Source: Actinomycetota bacterium (lineage in GTDB: Bacteria; Actinomycetota; Aquicultoria; Aquicultorales; Aquicultoraceae). From it: a DNA stretch of 8,816 nucleotides. Numbering within the stretch: position 1 is the first letter of the stretch; each line of letters begins with the position of its first letter. The stretch spans positions 1 to 8,816 of the forward strand of contig JASEIR010000103.1 of NCBI GenBank assembly GCA_030017355.1, given 5' to 3'. This document shows positions 1 to 5,936 of this stretch, piece after piece. Made by a program: the position numbers and the translations under genes. The notes beneath the pieces were generated by a model. It saw nothing but the letters and a program-made list of their open reading frames with translations. It was not told where the DNA came from and searched no databases.

Positions 1-14
1 TAGGGGAGGGTGAT

Positions 15-40
15 AATTTTGAATTTTTAATTTTGAATTT
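15..40. repeat. AT-rich intergenic repeat, copy A
   Basis: AATTTTGAATTT occurs twice here (15-26 and 29-40) with a 14-base period. The 18-base stretch ATTTTGAATTTTTAATTT at 16-33 is identical to 1784-1801. Related sequence also occurs at 1667-1720 and 8741-8766. All copies are intergenic, which suggests a dispersed genomic repeat, although low-complexity AT sequence can also arise by chance. Confidence 0.5.
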
Positions 41-46
41 ATTAGT

Positions 47-74
47 CCCTGGACCCTGGCCTCTGGACTCTACC
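47..74. repeat. Degenerate heptanucleotide tandem repeat
   Basis: Four consecutive 7-base units can be read: CCCTGGA, CCCTGGC, CTCTGGA and CTCTACC. The first three differ at one or two positions and the fourth is more diverged. The tract lies just downstream of the guaA stop codon and next to the AT-rich repeat copy A. It resembles in style the short heptamer tandem repeats known from cyanobacteria and other bacteria; its function is unknown. No convincing intrinsic terminator for guaA is visible in positions 1-94. Confidence 0.5.
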
Positions 75-94
75 TGCTCTCTTGATCCTCAGGC

Positions 95-1636
95 CTACTC
101 CCATTCAATAGTTGCCGGTGGCTTCGAACTTATGTCATAAGCAACACGGTTTACGTGGTCGACTTCATTTATTATCCGGTTTGATATTCTCTCAAGCACT
201 TCATAAGGAATTCTAGCCCAATCTGCCGTCATGGCATCCTCGCTGGTAACAGCCCTTACTATAATTGGATAAGCATATGTTCTCTCATCCCCCATGACGC
301 CAACGCTCCTTATACAAGGCAGCACCGCGAATGATTGCCATATTTCACGATATAGGCCTGCACGCTTGATCTCTTCTTCAACAATTGCATCTGCTTTCCT
401 TAAGATCTCTAGTCTTTCAGCAGTAATCTCGCCGATAATTCTTACTGCAAGGCCCGGACCAGGGAATGGATGGCGCCAGACAATCTCATCAGGTAAGCCC
501 AGCTCCTCACCAACAGCCCGTACCTCGTCTTTAAAAAGGGAGCGCAAAGGTTCAACCAGTTCAAGCTCCATGTCTTCTGGCAGTCCACCTACATTGTGGT
601 GCGTCTTTATCTTAGCGGCATCTCTTGTACCGCTTTCTATAACATCAGGATACAAGGTTCCTTGAACAAGAAACTTTGAGTCGTGAAATTTTGCTGCCTC
701 TTCTTCAAAGACCCTAATAAATTCCTCGCCTATAATTTTTCGCTTGCGCTCCGGATCGGTAACACCTTTAAGCTTTTCTAGAAACCTATTTTGGGCTTTA
801 ACATGGATAAGGTTTATGCGAAAGTTCTTCCTAAAAGCCTCTTCAACCTTCTCAGCCTCTCCTTTGCGAAGAAGACCATGATCAACAAAGATGCAGGTTA
901 GATTATCCCCAATTGCTTTATGGACTAGAATTGCAGCAACTGATGAATCAACGCCACCACTTAGTCCGCAAATAACCTTATTATCTCCAACTTGCTCCCT
1001 TATTCTAGCTACTGAATCTTCAATTATTGAAATCATTGTCCAGTTAGGCAAGCACTCGCAAGCATCGTAAAGAAAGTTCTTAAGTATTTCCATACCAAAG
1101 ACAGTATGCACTACTTCTGGATGAAATTGGACACCATAAAACCTTTTCTCATGATTTTCCATGGCTGCAACAGGGGAACCACCTGTATAAGCTGTTATTT
1201 TAAAGCCCTCGGGTACATTTTTAACCGCATCCTGATGACTCATCCACACAACCTGCTCAAGAGGAACATCCTTGAAAAGACCATTCCCGTCAACAACAGA
1301 AAGCATCGTTTTTCCATACTCACGGTTGCCTGTTCGCACAACTTCCCCACCAAGGGCATGAGCCATCAACTGCATGCCATAACAGATTCCTAGGACTGGG
1401 ACTCCTAGTTCAAAAAGCGCAGGGTTAACAGCAGGTGCATTATCTGCATATACGCTGGCAGGGCCACCTGAAAGAATTAAACCGCTTGGATTTTTTGCCT
1501 TTAGTTCTTCAATTGAAATGTCATGCGGTACAATCTCAGAATAGACCTTGCACTCACGCACACGTCTTGCTATAAGCTGCGCATACTGTGCACCATAATC
1601 AACAACTAAAACGGTTTGAAAACTTTTAGAATTCAA
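95..1636 (-). CDS. guaA: GMP synthase (glutamine-hydrolysing)
   Basis: Converts XMP to GMP using ATP and ammonia released from glutamine, the last step of de novo GMP synthesis, in the cytoplasm. The 513-residue length is normal for the fused two-domain enzyme. The class I glutamine amidotransferase domain spans about residues 8-195, with nucleophile Cys85 in GICYGMQ and His172/Glu174 in FHPEV. The ATP-pyrophosphatase domain follows, with its P-loop SGGVDSS at 226-232. The C-terminal dimerisation domain ends in the conserved KPPATIEWE. The start is TTG: an in-frame TAA lies immediately upstream, no ATG or GTG occurs before the conserved VDYGAQYAQ segment, and AGGAG sits seven bases upstream. 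It lies downstream of the IMP dehydrogenase gene, the preceding pathway step, but a terminator hairpin separates them. Identification is very secure. Confidence 0.98.
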   Translation of the reverse strand: MNSKSFQTVLVVDYGAQYAQLIARRVRECKVYSEIVPHDISIEELKAKNPSGLILSGGPASVYADNAPAVNPALFELGVPVLGICYGMQLMAHALGGEVVRTGNREYGKTMLSVVDGNGLFKDVPLEQVVWMSHQDAVKNVPEGFKITAYTGGSPVAAMENHEKRFYGVQFHPEVVHTVFGMEILKNFLYDACECLPNWTMISIIEDSVARIREQVGDNKVICGLSGGVDSSVAAILVHKAIGDNLTCIFVDHGLLRKGEAEKVEEAFRKNFRINLIHVKAQNRFLEKLKGVTDPERKRKIIGEEFIRVFEEEAAKFHDSKFLVQGTLYPDVIESGTRDAAKIKTHHNVGGLPEDMELELVEPLRSLFKDEVRAVGEELGLPDEIVWRHPFPGPGLAVRIIGEITAERLEILRKADAIVEEEIKRAGLYREIWQSFAVLPCIRSVGVMGDERTYAYPIIVRAVTSEDAMTADWARIPYEVLERISNRIINEVDHVNRVAYDISSKPPATIEWE

Positions 1637-1643
1637 TTAACTT

Positions 1644-1648
1644 CTCCT
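1644..1648 (-). promoter_or_regulatory. Ribosome binding site fixing the TTG start of guaA
   Basis: AGGAG on the minus strand lies seven bases before TTG at 1636-1634. Together with the in-frame TAA at 1639-1637 it decides the start. A short palindrome (TAAGCT, one base, AGCTTA; 1648-1660) abuts the site. Confidence 0.8.
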
Positions 1649-1666
1649 AAGCTTAGCTTAATAAGT

Positions 1667-1720
1667 AATTCAAAATTTAAAATGAAAAATTAAAAATTTC
1701 AATGCAAAATTCAAAATTAA
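1667..1720. repeat. AT-rich intergenic repeat, copy B
   Basis: AATTCAAAATT occurs at 1667-1677 and again at 1708-1718, with AAATTAAAAATTT between them. The inner word is shared with 8741-8753, and the outer words are the reverse complement of the AATTTTGAATT in copy A. The tract fills most of the guaA upstream region, so it may supply the guaA promoter. Confidence 0.45.
1674..1702 (-). promoter_or_regulatory. Possible guaA promoter
   Basis: Minus strand TTGAAA (1702-1697), a 17-base spacer, then TAAATT (1679-1674). It lies within an AT-rich repeat, where promoter-like hexamers are easily found by chance. A separate guaA promoter is plausible because a terminator hairpin lies between guaB3 and this point. 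Confidence 0.3.
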
Positions 1721-1741
1721 CCGATGTCTAGTTGGGCTAAC

Positions 1742-1773
1742 CAGAAAAGTAGTTGCCCGATTCATCGGGCAAC
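1742..1773 (-). terminator. Intrinsic terminator after the IMP dehydrogenase gene
   Basis: On the minus strand GTTGCCCGA, loop TGAA, then TCGGGCAAC form a perfect nine-pair GC-rich stem (1752-1773). It is followed by TACTTTTCT, a moderate U-tract. The hairpin begins about 31 bases past the guaB3 stop codon. It should end or reduce transcription before guaA. Confidence 0.7.
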
Positions 1774-1783
1774 AAAAAGGCGT

Positions 1784-1801
1784 ATTTTGAATTTTTAATT
1801 T
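1784..1801. repeat. AT-rich intergenic repeat, copy C
   Basis: ATTTTGAATTTTTAATTT, identical over 18 bases to 16-33. It lies directly downstream of the guaB3 stop codon (1805-1807), between that stop and the terminator hairpin. Confidence 0.5.
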
Positions 1802-1804
1802 GTT

Positions 1805-2962
1805 TTAGCACATCCCGACGCCTTGAGCTTGCTGAAGAGCTTTGCCTTCGGTTTGAAGTGCAGGGGCAACCATTACCTCTGCCTTCTGGAATTCTTTTAT
1901 ATTCTGATAGCCGGTTGTAGCCATCGAAGTCCTTAGTGCACCGAAAAGATTAAGTGTCCCGTCGTTTTCATGTGCAGGGCCTAAAAGAAGCTCTTTAAGC
2001 GTACATTTATGACCAGTATAGACGCGCGTACCTCTTGGAAGAGTTGGGTGGAATGTTGCCATACCCCAGTGGAAACCAAGACCCGGCGACTCTTTTGCGC
2101 TTGCAATCGGTGATCCAATCATGACTGCATCTGCACCGCAAGCTATTGCTTTAGCTATATCGCCACCAGTGCGCATGCCGCCATCAGCTATAACATTGCA
2201 ATAACGGCCGCTTTCTTCCAAATAGGTCATTCTGGCTGCTGCTGCATCAGCAATAGCTGTCGCTTGCGGAACGCCTATACCAAGAACCCGTCTAGTTGTG
2301 CAAGCTGCACCAGGCCCAACCCCCACAAGAACACCAACCGCACCAGTTCTCATGAGGTGGAGGGCAGTTGAATAGGAGGCACATCCGCCGACTATAACCG
2401 GAATATCAAGACTACTTATGAATTTCTTTAGATTTAACGGCTCAACCTGTGTGCTGACGTGCTCGGCGCTGACAACCGTTCCTTGTATAACCAAGAAATC
2501 AAGCCCTGCTTCAATTGCAATCTTATAGTATTTTTCAACCCTTTGTGGAGTAAGGGAAGCTGCTGCTACTACCCCAGCTTCCTTTATCTCCTTAATGCGT
2601 TTTGCTATAAGTTCCTCTTTTATGGGTTCTTTATATATTTCCTGGAGACCCCGGGTTGCTTCATGCTTTGGAAAAGAGGCTATTCTTTCGAGAATAGGAC
2701 CGCAATCCTCGTAGCGCGTATAGATACCTTCGAGGTTGAGAACGGCTAATCCTCCAAGTTTACCAAGTTCAATGGCAAGTTTTGGATCAACAACGCCATC
2801 CATTGCCGATGCAAGAAGAGGTAATTCAAAACGATAGCCAGCTATCTCCCAGCTTATGTCTATATCTTCTGGATCGCGCGTTCTCCTGCTTGGAACAATT
2901 GCAATGTCGTCAAAACCATACGCTCTTCTTCCTTTTTTGCCTCGCCCTATCTCTATTTCCAT
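1805..2962 (-). CDS. guaB3: GuaB3-type IMP dehydrogenase family protein
   Basis: A (beta/alpha)8-barrel protein of the IMP dehydrogenase/GMP reductase superfamily, predicted to oxidise IMP to XMP with NAD+, the rate-limiting step toward GMP. From the ATG it is 385 residues, shorter than the roughly 480-500 of GuaB, because the CBS domain pair is absent. The N-terminus (RRAYGFDDIAIVPSRRTR) is typical of the actinobacterial GuaB3 group. The active-site loop VGPGAACTTRRVLGIGVPQ carries the catalytic Cys at about residue 221. The IMP phosphate-binding segment ADGGMRTGGDIAKAIACGAD is at about 259-278. The catalytic flap differs from classical GuaB and reads RGTRVYTG. GuaB3 of cyanobacteria has been reported to have IMP dehydrogenase activity, but many actinobacterial homologues are only called IMPDH-like. 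An upstream in-frame TTG at 2980 would add six residues, but the ribosome binding site lies inside that extension, so ATG at 2962 is preferred. Confidence 0.92.
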   Translation of the reverse strand: MEIEIGRGKKGRRAYGFDDIAIVPSRRTRDPEDIDISWEIAGYRFELPLLASAMDGVVDPKLAIELGKLGGLAVLNLEGIYTRYEDCGPILERIASFPKHEATRGLQEIYKEPIKEELIAKRIKEIKEAGVVAAASLTPQRVEKYYKIAIEAGLDFLVIQGTVVSAEHVSTQVEPLNLKKFISSLDIPVIVGGCASYSTALHLMRTGAVGVLVGVGPGAACTTRRVLGIGVPQATAIADAAAARMTYLEESGRYCNVIADGGMRTGGDIAKAIACGADAVMIGSPIASAKESPGLGFHWGMATFHPTLPRGTRVYTGHKCTLKELLLGPAHENDGTLNLFGALRTSMATTGYQNIKEFQKAEVMVAPALQTEGKALQQAQGVGMC

Positions 2963-2966
2963 ATAT

Positions 2967-2972
2967 CCCTCC
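2967..2972 (-). promoter_or_regulatory. Ribosome binding site deciding the guaB3 start
   Basis: GGAGGG on the minus strand lies four bases before ATG at 2962-2960. It supports this ATG over the in-frame TTG codons at 2980-2972, which would overlap the site itself. Confidence 0.8.
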
Positions 2973-3001
2973 AACAACAAATTTTTGCTTTTATTTATTA
3001 T

Positions 3002-3050
3002 AAAAAAACCCAGCGCTATTTGTCCCTAGCGGGCTCTAGCTTTCTGGGTT
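3002..3050 (-). terminator. Terminator-like hairpin in the guaB3 leader (candidate attenuator)
   Basis: On the minus strand AACCCAG (3050-3044) pairs with CTGGGTT (3013-3007), followed by a run of seven T (3008-3002, two of them in the stem). The 30-base interior can fold further: GCTA with TAGC, and CCC with GGG around a GCTA loop. The hairpin lies about 40 bases upstream of the guaB3 ATG and downstream of a strong promoter at 3117-3145. It could therefore regulate guaB3 by attenuation as well as ending transcripts from the AhpD-like gene. It could be merely the 3' end of that gene if the promoter is not real. Confidence 0.65.
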
Positions 3051-3053
3051 CCC

Positions 3054-3073
3054 AACCAATTATTTTATTGGCT
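3054..3073 (-). other. Upstream hairpin in the guaB3 leader
   Basis: On the minus strand AGCCAAT (3073-3067), a six-base loop and ATTGGTT (3060-3054) give a seven-pair stem including one G-U. The GGTT at its 3' end could instead pair with AACC at 3050-3047, the left arm of the terminator hairpin. The leader could thus switch between alternative folds. No known riboswitch core is recognised. Confidence 0.35.
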
Positions 3074-3116
3074 ACTCATCATATCATTGCTCAACTTCAT
3101 GGGTAAAATTTTGATT

Positions 3117-3145
3117 ATATTACACCCAGAGATTGCTTGTGTCAA
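3117..3145 (-). promoter_or_regulatory. Strong sigma-70-type promoter for guaB3
   Basis: Minus strand consensus TTGACA (3145-3140), a 17-base spacer and TAATAT (3122-3117). A consensus TATAAT (3119-3114) overlaps it at a 20-base spacing. The promoter lies just after the stop codon of the AhpD-like gene. Transcription would start near 3105-3111, giving a leader of about 145 bases before guaB3. Confidence 0.7.
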
Positions 3146-3175
3146 GAAAACGGAAGCATGAAAATAGGAGCACGG

Positions 3176-3583
3176 TTATGCTGCTTTCTTTATCATTTGT
3201 ACTGCTTCTGAATCAATTTCTAGGCGCAAACCGTTCGCATAGACATTTCCACCGACATTTTGGGCTGCCCACGAAACGAGGTTCTCCAGCTTCTCAGGGC
3301 TCCATCCTAGTCGCTCTAATACCATGGTATGAAAATCCATGCAATAGTTGCATGGGCTTGATGATGCAATACTTAAGCCAACAGCATGAGCTAATTCCAT
3401 CCCTAATACATCCTCATGATGTTTAATTCTTTCCCAATTGTTCCTTAGAGCGCCTGCGTTATGCGCCCAGGCCTTCATAATATTTGGCACAAAATCGATT
3501 TGGTAACGACTTTTTATCTCATCAAATACCTGTTTCACATCGCCGCTTGCCTGGTCCTCGGCTACTAGCTTAATTAATGCCAT
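3176..3583 (-). CDS. Carboxymuconolactone decarboxylase family protein (AhpD-like)
   Basis: A 135-residue all-helical protein of the CMD/AhpD superfamily, whose members include alkylhydroperoxidases and decarboxylases; the substrate of this one is unknown. The diagnostic C-x-x-C-x-x-x-H motif is intact as Cys78, Cys81 and His85 (PCNYCMDFH), which suggests thiol peroxidase or disulfide reductase chemistry. The usual glutamate twelve residues before the first Cys is replaced by His66, with Glu63 one helical turn earlier. No signal peptide or membrane segment is visible, so it should be cytoplasmic. The ATG at 3583 is preceded by AAGGGGG at ten bases. It stands between groEL and guaB3 with its own possible promoter and no evident functional link to either. 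Family assignment is secure; the function is not. Confidence 0.88.
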   Translation of the reverse strand: MALIKLVAEDQASGDVKQVFDEIKSRYQIDFVPNIMKAWAHNAGALRNNWERIKHHEDVLGMELAHAVGLSIASSSPCNYCMDFHTMVLERLGWSPEKLENLVSWAAQNVGGNVYANGLRLEIDSEAVQMIKKAA

Positions 3584-3606
3584 TCAATATCAGCCCCCTT
3601 ATATCG

Positions 3607-3635
3607 ATTACATCAAGTATTATTTATCCTGCCAA
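3607..3635 (-). promoter_or_regulatory. Possible promoter of the AhpD-like gene
   Basis: Minus strand TTGGCA (3635-3630), a 17-base spacer and TGTAAT (3612-3607). The expected start near 3600 falls right at the ribosome binding site, leaving a very short leader. A separate promoter is likely because a hairpin follows groEL. Confidence 0.4.
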
Positions 3636-3753
3636 ATTGATACCTAGCCCACTAACATCCTAAACTAAGTAGATTAAGTTTTTTACATCGCCATTCATGC
3701 GATTAAAATGCGACTGAACCGAGCCCAAAACCTGTGTTATGCCTGCAAAGCAA

Positions 3754-3779
3754 GACATCCCGCACGCAAGCGGGATGTC
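3754..3779 (-). terminator. Hairpin downstream of groEL, probable terminator
   Basis: GACATCCCGC (3754-3763) and GCGGGATGTC (3770-3779) form a perfect ten-pair stem around a six-base loop, about 58 bases past the groEL stop codon. On the minus strand the tail is TTGCTTTGC, a poor U-tract. It may therefore be a weak terminator, an mRNA-stabilising 3' hairpin or a dispersed palindromic repeat. Confidence 0.55.
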
Positions 3780-3804
3780 CTTCTAATAAATCCTTCGGCA
3801 TATA

Positions 3805-3835
3805 ATAAGTTTTTTATCTTTATAAGTTTTTTATC
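3805..3835. repeat. Short direct repeat after groEL
   Basis: ATAAGTTTTTTATC occurs at 3805-3818 and exactly again at 3822-3835, with a 17-base period, directly against the groEL stop codon. No function is apparent. Confidence 0.6.
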
Positions 3836-3836
3836 C

Positions 3837-5468
3837 TTACATCATGCCGCCCATTCCGCCCATACCGGCCATGCCAGCGCCAGCGCCTTCTTTCTCCGGC
3901 TTCTCTGCAATTGCAGCCTCTGTAGTTAGAATTAGGCTTGCAATAGATGCAGCATTCTGGAGTGCTGAGCGGGTGACCTTTGCAGGATCGATTATACCTG
4001 CTTTCATCATGTCGCCATACTCGCCGGTGACAACGTTTAAGCCTTGCCCATTCTTTAAGGTCTTAACTTTCTCAACAACAACCGAGCCTTCGTAACCAGC
4101 ATTAATTGCTAGCTGGCGCAGCGGTGCCTCTAGCGCACGCTCGATTATCTGAACTCCAACTCTCTCCTCACCATTGAGACCCTCTGCAACCTTGCTGACT
4201 GCTGGGATTATATTGATAAGTGTTACTTCTCCACCTGCTACAATTCCTTCCTCAACGGCAGCCTTCGTTGCAGAAAGGGCATCTTCGATGCGGTGCTTCT
4301 TTTCCTTCATTTCTGTCTCAGTTGCAGCACCTACACGGATAACTGCAACACCACCTGCTAGCTTAGCAAGGCGCTCCTGAAGCTTCTCGCGGTCAAACTC
4401 TGAATCGCTCTGCTCTATCTCAGCCTTGATCTGTCCAATTCTAGCCTGTATATCCTCTGGCCTTCCAGCACCGCCTACAATGACTGTATTTTCTTTTGTT
4501 ACCTTAACGCGCTGAGCACGACCCAGCATATCAAGCGTCACGCTATCGAGCTTAATTCCAAGCTCTTCGGTTACAACCTGTCCACCTGTGACAATAGCAA
4601 TATCCTGTAGCATTGCTTTACGGCGCTCGCCAAACCCCGGCGCTTTTACAGCAATACCGGTAAAGGTGCCACGGATTTTGTTGACAATAAGAGTTGCTAA
4701 AGCCTCGCCCTCAACGTCTTCCGCAATGATAAATAGCGGCTTTCCGGCTTGCATTACCTTCTCAAGAAGTGGCAATAGGTCGGCAATTGCGGCTATTTTC
4801 ATATTGGCGATAAGAATTAGCGGCTCGTCAAGGACCGCCTCCATGCGCTCAGGATCAGTAACCATATACGGTGATATATATCCTTTGTCAAACTGTAGAC
4901 CTTCTACAATCTCAAGCTGCGTTCCAATTGTTTGAGATTCCTCAACAGTTATAACGCCGTCTTTTCCTACCTTATCCATAGCATCTGCAATCAGATTACC
5001 AATCTCAGGATCGGCTGCAGAAATAGAAGCTACTGAAGCAATTTCTTCTTTGGTATCAATACTCTTGGATAGATTTTTAATCTCGTTTACTGCTGCCTCA
5101 ACTGCCTTATCAATGCCCTTCTTGATAAACATCGGGTTCGATCCGGCAGCCACAATCTTCATACCTTCGCGAACAATGGCCTGTCCTAAAATTGTTGCAG
5201 TAGTAGTTCCATCACCTGCGACATCGTTTGTCTGTGTGGCTATCTCCTTTGCTAGCTGCGCCCCCATGTTTTCATAAATATCCTCAAGTTCAATCTCTTT
5301 TGCTACGGTAACTCCATCGTGAGTTATTGTGGGCGCCCCGAATTTCTTGTCAATTACAACATTTCTACCTTTCGGACCAAGCGTAACTTTAACGGTATCA
5401 GCAAGCTTGTTAACGCCAGCCTCGAGCTTCCGCCGAGCCTCTTCGTTAAACTCAATGACTTTTGCCAT
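3837..5468 (-). CDS. groEL: Chaperonin GroEL (Hsp60)
   Basis: Forms the tetradecameric ATP-driven folding chamber that works with GroES on non-native proteins in the cytoplasm. The 543-residue length is normal. The equatorial domain contains TLGPKGRNV near residue 30, the ATP-binding DGTTT at 86-90 and the catalytic Asp396 in RIEDAL. The apical domain lies roughly between residues 190 and 375. The C-terminus is the Gly-Met tail (AGMGGMGGMM) that lines the cavity. The nucleotide-loop GGG motif reads GGE, with Glu414 as its third residue. The ATG is preceded by AGGAGG at an 11-base spacing. The gene follows groES by 89 bases, without a promoter of its own that I can see, so it is expressed from the CIRCE-controlled groES promoter. 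Sequence style is actinobacterial. Identification is certain. Confidence 0.99.
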   Translation of the reverse strand: MAKVIEFNEEARRKLEAGVNKLADTVKVTLGPKGRNVVIDKKFGAPTITHDGVTVAKEIELEDIYENMGAQLAKEIATQTNDVAGDGTTTATILGQAIVREGMKIVAAGSNPMFIKKGIDKAVEAAVNEIKNLSKSIDTKEEIASVASISAADPEIGNLIADAMDKVGKDGVITVEESQTIGTQLEIVEGLQFDKGYISPYMVTDPERMEAVLDEPLILIANMKIAAIADLLPLLEKVMQAGKPLFIIAEDVEGEALATLIVNKIRGTFTGIAVKAPGFGERRKAMLQDIAIVTGGQVVTEELGIKLDSVTLDMLGRAQRVKVTKENTVIVGGAGRPEDIQARIGQIKAEIEQSDSEFDREKLQERLAKLAGGVAVIRVGAATETEMKEKKHRIEDALSATKAAVEEGIVAGGEVTLINIIPAVSKVAEGLNGEERVGVQIIERALEAPLRQLAINAGYEGSVVVEKVKTLKNGQGLNVVTGEYGDMMKAGIIDPAKVTRSALQNAASIASLILTTEAAIAEKPEKEGAGAGMAGMGGMGGMM

Positions 5469-5545
5469 TTTAACGCTTTCCTCCTTTTAAAAATACTAAA
5501 AATACTAAATATGCTTGATTAGGTAATTTAAAATGCAGTTACCTA

Positions 5546-5565
5546 GGTTATTTGGGGTTATTTGG
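5546..5565. repeat. Tandem 10-base duplication over the groES stop
   Basis: GGTTATTTGG occurs at 5546-5555 and 5556-5565. Each unit contains the minus strand AAATAA, so the last codon and stop of groES are duplicated just downstream. A weak hairpin (AGGTAA 5521-5526 with TTACCT 5539-5544) lies between this repeat and groEL. Confidence 0.65.
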
Positions 5566-5851
5566 TAATTATCGCGAGAACGTCCTCTTCACGCATGATG
5601 AGATATTCCTGGTCATCTATCTTTATTTCGCTACCGCCGTATTTTGAAAAGATGACCCTATCACCTACCTTTATCTCCATTGGAATGGGTTTGCCTTTTT
5701 CATCAAGCCTTCCACCACCTACTGCAACTACTTCACCTTCTTGAGGCCTTTCCTTTCTTGCGGTATCTGGGATAACTATACCACTCTTTGTTACCTCCTC
5801 CGCCTCTACTGGTTTAATCACAACACGATCACGTAACGGCTTTAGATTCAT
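5558..5851 (-). CDS. groES: Co-chaperonin GroES (Hsp10)
   Basis: Heptameric lid of the GroEL folding chamber. The 97-residue length and N-terminus MNLKPLRDRVVIKP are typical. The mobile loop that binds the GroEL apical domain is at about residues 17-37 (EAEEVTKSGIVIPDTARKER, with the characteristic SGIVIP). The C-terminal half contains VGDRVIFSKYGGSEIKIDDQEYLI, split by family-typical turns. The ATG at 5851 is preceded by AGGAGGG at a seven-base spacing. It is the first gene of the groES-groEL operon. Its promoter and a perfect CIRCE operator lie just upstream, so it should be repressed by HrcA and induced by heat or protein-folding stress; hrcA itself is not in this window. Confidence 0.99.
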   Translation of the reverse strand: MNLKPLRDRVVIKPVEAEEVTKSGIVIPDTARKERPQEGEVVAVGGGRLDEKGKPIPMEIKVGDRVIFSKYGGSEIKIDDQEYLIMREEDVLAIITK

Positions 5852-5875
5852 TAATCAACCCTCCTAACAGTGATA

Positions 5876-5902
5876 TTAGCACTCTGTAGTCGAGAGTGCT
5901 AA
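5876..5902 (-). promoter_or_regulatory. CIRCE operator (HrcA binding site)
   Basis: TTAGCACTC, nine bases, GAGTGCTAA: a perfect match to the CIRCE consensus inverted repeat bound by the heat-shock repressor HrcA. It lies between the groES promoter and ribosome binding site and covers the expected transcription start, so repression by promoter occlusion is expected. Confidence 0.97.
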
Positions 5903-5906
5903 ATGA

Positions 5907-5936
5907 ATGATACAATAGCCTTATTGCTAAAGTCAA
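5907..5936 (-). promoter_or_regulatory. groESL promoter
   Basis: Minus strand TTGACT (5936-5931), an 18-base spacer and TATCAT (5912-5907), a sigma-70-type promoter. The expected start near 5900 falls within the CIRCE element. Confidence 0.8.

Noticed and set aside
2963..2980. Six-residue N-terminal extension of GuaB3 from TTG at 2980
   Set aside because: The extension contains the GGAGGG ribosome binding site that serves the ATG at 2962.
3065..3100. Eleven-codon leader peptide in the guaB3 leader (ATG at 3100, TAA at 3067-3065)
   Set aside because: No ribosome binding site precedes it, the predicted start site is only a few bases upstream, and its codons show no run tied to purine metabolism.
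2963..3120. Purine riboswitch upstream of guaB3
   Set aside because: TATAATC and GATATG resemble parts of the purine aptamer, but the conserved GTTTCTACC segment and a three-way junction are absent, and TATAAT coincides with the promoter -10.
3672..3712. ATCGC/GCGAT hairpin beside a run of T upstream of the AhpD-like gene
   Set aside because: The T-run lies on the wrong side of the stem for plus-strand termination, and the minus strand has A instead.
3844..5277. Several open frames on the plus strand across groEL, and similar ones across guaA, lnt and tsaD
   Set aside because: They are antisense to highly conserved genes, have no ribosome binding sites and show compositions expected of shadow frames.
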